Shown: in pieces, positions 40,817 through 49,441 of the stretch
Layout: the number at the start of each line of letters is the position of its first letter
How positions within the stretch are numbered: position 1 is the stretch's first letter
DNA from: Bacteroides timonensis
GTDB taxonomy: Bacteria; Bacteroidota; Bacteroidia; Bacteroidales; Bacteroidaceae
Assembly (NCBI RefSeq): GCF_000513195.1
Contig: NZ_CBVI010000016.1
Span: forward strand, 62,001 to 126,000
Length of the DNA stretch: 64,000 nucleotides
Direction of reading: 5' to 3'
Program-made: the position numbers and the translations under genes
The notes under the pieces: model-generated
Databases searched by the model: none
Told to the model about the DNA's origin: nothing
The model's input: the letters and a program-made list of their open reading frames with translations, nothing else

Positions 40817-42388
40817 TTATTGCGGAGCATTGTTATAAACAGACTGTAATGTATAGGAAGCATCTTCCGTGAAAACAGCCTTCTTCATTACTCCTACTAT
40901 TTCCTCCGCATTATTCAGATAATCACCCGTAGCATGATTGAACAGACCGGACTCTTCCTTTCCTGCTCCTGTTCCACCGTTGTCCCAGTAGACCGGTGCC
41001 ATACCATACTCTTTCGCCGCTTTGCACACATATTCCAGATAATACTTGCGGAAGGATTCTTCACGGGCAGTCGCACGATGCACACAACCCATCTCTCCAA
41101 TGTATACCGGGATGCCTTTATCCACGTAAGCCGCTTTCAGTTTTCCGAATATATCCTTCACATTGTCTTCATCTCCTCCGCTGACTTTCTTGCCCGCAGC
41201 CCCGGTATGTCCCCATTCAGAATAGGCAGCATTCAATGTATACTCGTAAGGGTCGTAGAAATGCACAGCTACCATCAGACGATTCTGCACCTTATCCGTG
41301 GGCAGTTTGAAAGAGCTTATCGTAAGCTCCGGATTGGTGCAGTAGCCCGGCACACCGAGAAAACGGTCGGCATTCTCACCACCAACGGCACGCACCGCAT
41401 CCACAAACACCTGGTTCCACTCGTTCAGTACCGCATATTGTTTTCCACCGTCCGTGCGGTTCCCGCCCCAGCCCCAGCCGCCGTCATGTATTTCGTTCAT
41501 CGACTCGAATGCCAGGAAGTTTCCTTTATCTTTAAACCGTTCTGCAATTTGCGTCCATATAGCTTCCAACTCGGCCTTGACGGCAGTATTCTTGCTTTCA
41601 CTCTTGGCAGCCTCTTTTATATTCAGCCAATAACTGCTGTCCGCCCCATCATGATGAATATTGACAATAGCATTCAAGCCTGCCTTCTCCGCATAACCCA
41701 CTACTTCGGCAACACGGTCCAACCATGCTTTCTCAATTTCATAGCCGGGAGCGGCTCCGATATGTCCCATCCAGGTGACCGGAATACGTACGGTAGTGAT
41801 TCCTGCGACAGCCAGTTTGTCAAACAAGGCTTGCGTTGTCTTCCGGTTGCCCCAGATTGTTTCATTAGCTATGCCATTACTATATGCATCCAGTTGATTT
41901 CCCAGATTCCAACCCAAACCCAGGCTTTTGGCTACAGCCCAGGGGGTCTCTCCTGCTATTTCATTCGAACCGGGTTCAGCGGGCCCACCGGGTTCATCAG
42001 GTTCATCAACCTCACCGGCCGACTGCACGATGTTGAACTTCTGTTCCGCCAAGTTACCACCTTTCACGCTAATAGTAGCCGTGCGCTCATCCGTACCGGT
42101 ATTAGGTTCTACATCTATCGTATATTTAAGGACTGTGCTCGAAGTAGAAGAAACCGGGGTCACCGTGCACCAAGTCTGACTGCTGGTAACTTCCAGCGAC
42201 ACATTCGACTTGATAGAGAGCGTATTTGTTCCTCCGGTTCCGGAGAAGTTCAGCCCGTTCGTCAGAATATTTTCGGGGATCACGATTTCCGGCATAACGG
42301 TTTCATCGTCATTGCTGGAACAAGCCACCGCAAAAGCGGAAAGCGCAATCGTGAAAAGAAAGACAAGACAAGTTTTAATTTTATTCAT
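40817..42388 (-). CDS. GH5 endo-glucanase with one BACON domain (lipoprotein)
   Basis: A 523-residue lipoprotein (lipobox VAC, residues 21-23). One BACON domain (about 45-125) is joined by a Pro/Glu/Gly linker (DEPDEPGGPAEPGSNE) to a GH5 barrel (from about 150). Barrel marks are LGLGWNLGNQLDAY, RIPVTWMGHIG, the acid/base E299 in FESMNEIHDGG and the nucleophile E432 in YIGEMGCVHR. GH5_4 or a close subfamily is likely, so it is probably an endo-beta-1,4-glucanase or xyloglucanase. It is the first gene of the GH5 pair, with a -7 box at 42444-42451, and is divergent from GH43. Compared with the downstream GH5 it has lost or never had the second BACON. Confidence 0.9.
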   Translation of the reverse strand: MNKIKTCLVFLFTIALSAFAVACSSNDDETVMPEIVIPENILTNGLNFSGTGGTNTLSIKSNVSLEVTSSQTWCTVTPVSSTSSTVLKYTIDVEPNTGTDERTATISVKGGNLAEQKFNIVQSAGEVDEPDEPGGPAEPGSNEIAGETPWAVAKSLGLGWNLGNQLDAYSNGIANETIWGNRKTTQALFDKLAVAGITTVRIPVTWMGHIGAAPGYEIEKAWLDRVAEVVGYAEKAGLNAIVNIHHDGADSSYWLNIKEAAKSESKNTAVKAELEAIWTQIAERFKDKGNFLAFESMNEIHDGGWGWGGNRTDGGKQYAVLNEWNQVFVDAVRAVGGENADRFLGVPGYCTNPELTISSFKLPTDKVQNRLMVAVHFYDPYEYTLNAAYSEWGHTGAAGKKVSGGDEDNVKDIFGKLKAAYVDKGIPVYIGEMGCVHRATAREESFRKYYLEYVCKAAKEYGMAPVYWDNGGTGAGKEESGLFNHATGDYLNNAEEIVGVMKKAVFTEDASYTLQSVYNNAPQ

Positions 42389-42443
42389 GACCGTAATGTT
42401 TTTCGTTCTTAAATGTCAGGTTAAGGATAGAAATCCGTGTTGG

Positions 42444-42451
42444 CAAAGATA
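42444..42451 (-). promoter_or_regulatory. Bacteroides -7 box for the GH5 pair
   Basis: TATCTTTG on the minus strand in the context GCCCTATCTTTG, 56 bp before the GH5 start. The -33 element is poor, as is usual for promoters that need an activator such as an HTCS. Confidence 0.55.
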
Positions 42452-42556
42452 GGGCAAAACGGACATACAGTTGATTCAGGATGTTATATGGAACGGTATA
42501 ATTTGTTATCCCTCCGGGATAAAAGGTTTCCAATAACCGACATATCGTCCGGAGGC

Positions 42557-44200
<1,644 letters not shown>

Positions 44201-44225
44201 ATATTGCACTTCAAAAAGCAGAAGA

Positions 44226-44310
44226 GTCCATAAGAAAATGTGATAGAAACCCAGCTTTGTCCATCGAAAAATGTGATAAAATAGGGTTTTCGTCCATAGG
44301 AAAATGTGAT
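44226..44310. repeat. Three-copy degenerate tandem repeat, period 33 bp
   Basis: Copies of GTCCATnnnAAAATGTGAT (approximate) start at 44226, 44259 and 44292, exactly 33 bp apart, with diverged filler between. They lie between GH43 and the AAA ATPase gene. On the minus strand the 33-bp period reads as an 11-residue repeat (YHIFxWTKxxF), but no start signal supports a gene. Confidence 0.85.
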
Positions 44311-44365
44311 TTCCCTTGCATAAGCTTCTTATTATAAGCATATTTGCGTATAAAAGCAAAAAAGA

Positions 44366-45751
44366 ATGAAACGATTACTGATAGAAGAACTTATCCAATG
44401 GAAAAACAAACAGGGACGCAAGCCCTTGATACTTCAAGGAGCACGGCAGGTTGGCAAAACCTGGTTACTGAAAACATTCGGTACGGAATGCTTCGAAGAC
44501 ATCTGTTATATCAACTTTGAACAGAACAATTCCATTAATAATATATTTGAGGGAAACATCAGTCCGGAGCGCATCATTGAACAACTTTCCGTATTCCATG
44601 GCAAACGCATTCAGCCCGGGAAGACACTTATCATTTTCGATGAGGTGCAGGAAGTTCCGCGCGCATTGACTTCTTTAAAGTACTTCACTGAAGAGGCGCC
44701 CGAATACGCCATTTGCTGTGCAGGTTCCCTGCTGGGAGTAGCACTACATCAGGGAACTTCTTTTCCTGTAGGTAAAGTAGAATTCTTAACTCTGCAACCT
44801 CTCTCTTTTCGAGAATTTCTACTTGCCAACGGAGAAGAACTGCTACTTGACTATGTGATGAACGGCAATTTAGATACCAATGCTTTCACCGAAAAATTGC
44901 AAGAGCATTTAAAACGCTATTTCATCATCGGTGGAATGCCTGCTGCCGTGCAAAGCTGGCTGGATACACAAGACTTTTTTGAAGTGGAAAAGATACAGGA
45001 ACAACTGTTGAGCGCTTATCAAAGTGATTTTTCGAAACATGCTCCTTCTAATCTGATAGCCAAAATCAGATATGTGTGGCAGAGTATCCCCTCTCAACTG
45101 GCAAAAGAAAATAAGAAATTCGTTTATGGCATGGTACGTGAAGGAGCACGTGCCCGCGAATATGAGGACACATTAATGTGGCTTCATGACACCGGACTTA
45201 TTCGCCGGACTTACCGTGTACGTAAACCGGATGTACCATTGAAAGCATACGAAGACTTACAATCTTTTAAAGTATTCCTGCTTGATGTCGGGCTCTTGCG
45301 GGTCATGAGTGGACTGTCGCCTAAAGTATTCATCGAAGGAAGCCGGATATTTGAAGAATTTAAAGGAGCACTGACGAAGCAATATGTTCTACAAGAGCTC
45401 TCTCTTTTTCCTCAACTCAATGCCAACTATTATTGGACTTCCGATGCAAATGCCGAAGTTGACTTTCTCTTCTCCGATGGTCTTCGGGCATATCCGTTGG
45501 AAGCTAAAGCCGGCAATAACGTACATGCTAAAAGTCTGAAAGTGTACGATAAAGAATACAATCCGCAACTTCTTTTCCGTACCAGTTTACTGCCGTATGA
45601 AAAAAATGGGAAACTAATAAACATCCCGTGTATCTGTTGTTTGCTCTACCGAAAGTACTTACTCTTTAATATAAGCAACTGTTCAGTTCATTCATTTCAC
45701 ATCAATTTTTATCCACAAACAAAACTTACACAAGTGAGCTTTTACTGTTGA
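44366..45751 (+). CDS. AAA-family ATPase with DUF4143 C-terminal domain; last residues frameshifted
   Basis: A 461-residue cytoplasmic protein. The N-terminal AAA_14 domain has Walker A LQGARQVGKTWLL (about 23-35) and Walker B LIIFDEVQEVPRAL (about 87-100), then sensor region YAICCAGSLLGVAL. DUF4143 (about 180-420) has YFIIGGMPAAVQSW and the nuclease-like ending YYWTSDANAEVDFLFSDG, VYPLEAK-type AYPLEAKAGNNVHAKSL. This core resembles restriction-type D-(D/E)xK folds. Members normally end with NIPLYLLFALPKVL-like residues. Here the frame slips at about 45629: a +2 frame gives YLLFALPKVLTL and a stop at 45667-45669, so a one-base loss is likely and the read-through tail (CICCLLYRKYLLF...) is aberrant. 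Family function is not firmly known; links to mobile elements and defence are suspected. Confidence 0.88.
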   Translation: MKRLLIEELIQWKNKQGRKPLILQGARQVGKTWLLKTFGTECFEDICYINFEQNNSINNIFEGNISPERIIEQLSVFHGKRIQPGKTLIIFDEVQEVPRALTSLKYFTEEAPEYAICCAGSLLGVALHQGTSFPVGKVEFLTLQPLSFREFLLANGEELLLDYVMNGNLDTNAFTEKLQEHLKRYFIIGGMPAAVQSWLDTQDFFEVEKIQEQLLSAYQSDFSKHAPSNLIAKIRYVWQSIPSQLAKENKKFVYGMVREGARAREYEDTLMWLHDTGLIRRTYRVRKPDVPLKAYEDLQSFKVFLLDVGLLRVMSGLSPKVFIEGSRIFEEFKGALTKQYVLQELSLFPQLNANYYWTSDANAEVDFLFSDGLRAYPLEAKAGNNVHAKSLKVYDKEYNPQLLFRTSLLPYEKNGKLINIPCICCLLYRKYLLFNISNCSVHSFHINFYPQTKLTQVSFYC

Positions 45752-45773
45752 CTATTAAGGTATTACAAAAAGC

Positions 45774-45861
45774 CAATTTTCTGTTCACAAAAAGTTAGAA
45801 GTTTGTCAACAAGAAGTTAACTTCCTGTCGACAAACTCCTAACTTCTTGCTGACATGAAAC
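45774..45861. repeat. Four-unit degenerate tandem repeat, period 22 bp, made of 11-bp dyads
   Basis: Units start at 45774, 45796, 45818 and 45840. Each carries TG(T/C)nnACA at the same offset. Within it lie palindromes at about 11-bp steps: TTGTCAACAA, GAAGTTAACTTC (45813-45824) and TGTCGACA. The outer arms 45792-45807 and 45830-45845 also pair over 16 bp with one mismatch. It lies 3' of the AAA ATPase gene. Confidence 0.75.
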
Positions 45862-45880
45862 AGAACGTTTTTCTATTATT

Positions 45881-46413
45881 TTACAGGTAAGTACATTTTG
45901 GGAGGAGACAAAAAAAAGAATGCATCCCTTTCCACATCCAACGGGCAGAGTATTCTGCACCGAATCCTAATTGGGAAATGATATAATAATAGACCTGAAC
46001 ATCAACTCCCGCAGCAAAGCGGGTGAAAGAAAAGTTCTCTTCGCCGTAATAGTCCTCTTTTTCACTATCAGCCAGTTCATCTTCCGACAAATCTCCTCCT
46101 CTATAAATATATATCCAGTCATTCCATCCAAGCGTGGGTCCGATACCCACGGCAAAATGCTTCCAATAAGAAGTGTGCAACAAATTTATGTTGTAATATC
46201 GAGCATCACGCCCCAATCCGAAGGTTCCATAGACAGAACATAACCAGTTAGACCAACTTCAGCTGTCAGAGACAAAGTCCGGTTCCGGCAGTAGGCGTAT
46301 TCTAATCCGGCACCAGTCCCCAATATTGCCGTAGAAGAGCGATTTCTAACTTGCGAAACTTGAATAAATGATATATTAAGATGTAAGCTAATTCTAATCC
46401 CATATAACAGCAA
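45881..46413 (-). pseudogene. Broken outer-membrane beta-barrel protein gene
   Basis: Two adjoining minus-strand frames read as one protein. The upstream frame has STAILGTGAGLEYAYCRNRT, LSLTAEVGLTGYVLSMEPSDWG. The downstream frame has GRDARYYNINLLHTSYWKHF, AVGIGPTLGWNDWIYI, YYYIISQLGFGAEYSARWMW. The alternating beta-strand pattern fits a small outer-membrane barrel. The join is at a GGGG run near 46207-46212, where one more G would restore the frame. The N-terminus is also damaged: a hydrophobic leader (FLYSLLFFLLLYGI) follows a TAG with no ATG. Family not identified. Homologues may confirm whether this is a remnant or a sequencing error. Confidence 0.6.
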
Positions 46414-46488
46414 AAAAAATAACAGAGAATATAAGAACTAACTTATCTGTTTTTTGCTAAATATTGTGCCATTTTCGAGAATAATCAA

Positions 46489-46496
46489 TATCTTTG
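46489..46496 (+). promoter_or_regulatory. Bacteroides -7 box for the HTH/methyltransferase operon
   Basis: TATCTTTG at 46489-46496, 28 bp before the HTH start codon. A weak TTG lies at 46464-46466 with a 22-bp spacer. Confidence 0.55.
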
Positions 46497-46524
46497 CATA
46501 AAATGTCAAGTTAAATCAGTTAGA

Positions 46525-46725
46525 ATGAAGCATATCAATAGATTAAAAGTCGTTTTAGTAGAGAAGCAAAAGACAGGAAAATGGCTTACCGAGCAATTGA
46601 GAAAAGATCCTGCTACAGTATCGAGATAGTGCTCCAATTCTATCCAACCATCCGTTGAAACTTTCGCTAAAATAGCCGAGTTGCTGAATGTTGATATGAA
46701 AGAGTTGTTTAATAGTAGCAAGTAG
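46525..46725 (+). pseudogene. Small Xre/Cro-type HTH regulator with an internal amber stop
   Basis: A 66-codon frame (ATG 46525, TAG 46723-46725). It reads MKHINRLKVVLVEKQKTGKW, LTEQLRKDPATVSR, stop, CSNSIQPSVETFAKIAELLN, VDMKELFNSSK. The pattern KxxxWLxxQLxxDPATVSxWC...QPxxxTxxKIAxLLNVxxxELL is that of the short helix-turn-helix controllers that precede restriction-modification genes in Bacteroidetes. The stop at 46627-46629 (TAG) stands exactly where those proteins have tryptophan (TGG), so a single G-to-A change explains it. It lies 8 bp before the methyltransferase start. The full-length protein can only be made by readthrough; otherwise control of the operon is lost. Confidence 0.8.
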
Positions 46726-46733
46726 AACATATT

Positions 46734-49439
46734 ATGCAAAGTAAAGATATAGAATATAATATCAAACATATTTTTGAGAATTTCTCTAAAAATGAATTTA
46801 TATTCGACTTTCTAATAGCATACGGAATATCAAAAACGTCAGTAACCCGATTAAAGAAAGGTGACTTCAATCTTTCTAAAGTTCAGGGAGAGGTTTTGTA
46901 CAAAAAGAAAGTACTCTTCAAGGAAGAGAAATCTGATAAACTGCTTATAAGCATCGAATCACTCTCTACCGATGAACGCGTATTGAAGCATTCTCCACGT
47001 TTTGTTATTGTCACTGATTTTAAGACCTTACTTGCTAAGGATTTAAGGTTAGGTACAACAAAGGATATTCAGTTTAGCGAACTTCCAAGGCATTATGATT
47101 TTTTCCTGCCGTTAGCCGGTAGTGAGGTTTATGTAACCAAAAACGATAATAAAGCTGACCGTGATGCTGCTTATAAGATGGCGGAATTATACGACTGCCT
47201 AATTACAGTTAACCATGATATATACACATCTAAGGAAAGCATACATAGTTTGAATATATTTTTATCCAGACTGCTGTTTTGCTTTTTTGCCGAAGATACA
47301 GGAATATTTGAGGAGAATAGTATTTTTACAAACTCTTTGGCTCAACATACCCAACCGGATGGAAGCGATACGCACTTGTTTTTAAATGAGCTCTTCAAAC
47401 GATTAAACTCTAAGAGTAGTGATGAATTTCCGGTGTATTTGGCTGAAAAATTTCCTTATGTAAACGGTGGGTTATTTAGAGATTCGATTGAGTCTCCAAA
47501 GTTTACGTCAAAAGCGAGAAAGATCTTAATCGGACTTGGCGAGTTACAGTGGCAAGAGATTAATCCCGATATTTTTGGCTCCATGATTCAAGCGGTTGTG
47601 CTACCTGAGTATCGTAGCGATTTAGGGATGCACTATACTTCGGTTGAGAATATTCTAAAACTTATCAGACCCCTATTTTTAGATGAGTTGTATGAAGAGT
47701 TTGAGAAACATCGGGATAATGTGGCTCAATTACGCAAGTTAATTGCGAGGATGTCAAAGATGAATTTTTTTGACCCTGCTTGCGGTAGTGGAAACTTTTT
47801 GATTATTACATATAAAGAGCTTAGAGCATTAGAGATAGAAATTCTACAACGTATCATCGAGATACAAACACCTACTTTGCTTGAATATACAGAAATTAAA
47901 TTATCTCAATTTTACGGTATAGAGCTTGACGACTTTGCTCACGAAATGGCGAGACTCTCTCTATGGTTAGCAGAGCATCAAATGAATAAGATCTTCGAGG
48001 AGCAACTTGCAGGTTATGGCGAATCAAAGCCCATACTTCCACTTAAAGAGGCGGGACATATTGTCCAAGGAAACTCTTGTCGGAAGGAGTGGAAAGAGAT
48101 TTGCCCTATTGAGAAAGATGATGAGGTTTATATAATCGGTAATCCCCCATATTTAGGTGCAAGGTTACAAGATGCAGAGCAAAAGAAAGATATGGGCTTT
48201 GTGTTTAATACAATTCGTGGCTATAACAATATGGATTATATCGCTTGTTGGTTTTACAAATCAAAAGAATATATATCAGGATTAAATGCAAAGGCGGCTT
48301 TCGTATCAACTAATTCAATTTGTCAAGGTGAACAGGTTGCGTTATTGTGGCCTCATATTCTTAGTGATTTAGTAGAAATAGATTTTGTATATCATTCGTT
48401 CAAATGGACAAATAACGCAAAAGGGAATGCAGGCGTTACTGTGATCATTGTAGGGCTGAGAAATGTATCAAAATCTGCAAAATTCATATTTGATGGTGAT
48501 ATTAAACGATTCGCAAAAAACATAAATGCATATTTATTGGATTCTGCAAATGTTTATATTAGTAGTCGGAGTAGGCCTATTTCTACATTTCCAGAAATAG
48601 ACTTTGGAAATATGGCTAATGATGGAGGTCATTTGCTTTTATCGAGAGAAGAAAAGGATGAGTTGTTATTAGCTGAACCTGAAACTGGTAAATTTATAAG
48701 AAAGTTGGTTGGTGCATTAGAATTCATCAGAAATGTAAAAAAATATTGCTTATGGATAGAGGATTACCAGTATGATGAAGCACGTTCTTTTCCAAAACTT
48801 AGAGAAAGATTTGAGAAGACAAGAGAGATAAGGTGCAAAAGTAAACGTTTATCGACTAACGAGCTAAGTGGTGTCCCATATAAATTCGCTGAGGTCAGAT
48901 ACCGAGCCACAGAATCAATTATAATACCAAGCGTTTCTTCTGAAAAAAGGGAATATATACCTATTGGATTTCTCAATAGCGATAACATTATTGTAGCTCC
49001 AAATTTTGCTGTATACAATGCTTTACCTTGGCATTTTGCAGTAATAACCTCCCGTATGCATATGGTATGGGTAAGGGCTGTTGGTGGTCGGTTGAAAACA
49101 GATTATAGATATTCTGCAAAACTATGCTATAATACTTTCCCTTTTCCAAATATCACAGAGAAGCAAAAAGAAAATCTAAATCTATATGTATTTGCAATAC
49201 TGGATGAGAGAGCAAAATATCCGAGTAAAACAATGGCTCAGCTCTATGACCCCGAAACAATGCCGGTGGGACTTAGACAAGCCCATAAAGAGTTAGATGA
49301 GGCTATTGAGCGATGTTACCGTCTGCAACCATTTACAAATGATACAGCAAGATTAGAGTATCTCTTTAGACTCTACGAAGAGATGACGACAAAAGAGACA
49401 CTCTTTGCTAAACCTACAAAACGTAAAAAGAGACAATAA
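46734..49439 (+). CDS. MmeI-like class I SAM-dependent adenine-specific DNA methyltransferase
   Basis: A 901-residue protein of the type IIG/IIL (MmeI-like) methyltransferase class. The N-terminal ~300 residues form the spacer/N-domain of the family (RHYDFFLPLAGSEVYVTKND, SLNIFLSRLLFCFFAEDTGI, LGMHYTSVENILKLIRPLFL). SAM-binding motif I is FFDPACGSGNF (D347), with YGIELDDFAHEMARLSLWLA after it. Motif IV is NPPY at 470-473, the N6-adenine signature. The C-terminal ~280 residues are the target-recognition and helical end (SSRSRPISTFPEIDFG, YSAKLCYNTFPFPNI). I see no convincing D...(D/E)xK nuclease motif in the first 200 residues, where MmeI-type enzymes carry one. Cutting may therefore be done by the partner proteins. 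The helicase gene starts 2 bp after the stop. Confidence 0.88.
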   Translation: MQSKDIEYNIKHIFENFSKNEFIFDFLIAYGISKTSVTRLKKGDFNLSKVQGEVLYKKKVLFKEEKSDKLLISIESLSTDERVLKHSPRFVIVTDFKTLLAKDLRLGTTKDIQFSELPRHYDFFLPLAGSEVYVTKNDNKADRDAAYKMAELYDCLITVNHDIYTSKESIHSLNIFLSRLLFCFFAEDTGIFEENSIFTNSLAQHTQPDGSDTHLFLNELFKRLNSKSSDEFPVYLAEKFPYVNGGLFRDSIESPKFTSKARKILIGLGELQWQEINPDIFGSMIQAVVLPEYRSDLGMHYTSVENILKLIRPLFLDELYEEFEKHRDNVAQLRKLIARMSKMNFFDPACGSGNFLIITYKELRALEIEILQRIIEIQTPTLLEYTEIKLSQFYGIELDDFAHEMARLSLWLAEHQMNKIFEEQLAGYGESKPILPLKEAGHIVQGNSCRKEWKEICPIEKDDEVYIIGNPPYLGARLQDAEQKKDMGFVFNTIRGYNNMDYIACWFYKSKEYISGLNAKAAFVSTNSICQGEQVALLWPHILSDLVEIDFVYHSFKWTNNAKGNAGVTVIIVGLRNVSKSAKFIFDGDIKRFAKNINAYLLDSANVYISSRSRPISTFPEIDFGNMANDGGHLLLSREEKDELLLAEPETGKFIRKLVGALEFIRNVKKYCLWIEDYQYDEARSFPKLRERFEKTREIRCKSKRLSTNELSGVPYKFAEVRYRATESIIIPSVSSEKREYIPIGFLNSDNIIVAPNFAVYNALPWHFAVITSRMHMVWVRAVGGRLKTDYRYSAKLCYNTFPFPNITEKQKENLNLYVFAILDERAKYPSKTMAQLYDPETMPVGLRQAHKELDEAIERCYRLQPFTNDTARLEYLFRLYEEMTTKETLFAKPTKRKKRQ

Positions 49440-49441
49440 TT

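Noticed and set aside
40934..42412. A 492-codon open frame on the plus strand opposite the first GH5 gene
   Set aside because: It is fully antisense to a clear GH5 enzyme, its protein has no domain or start signal, and similar long shadow frames occur opposite the second GH5 gene and the hybrid regulator.
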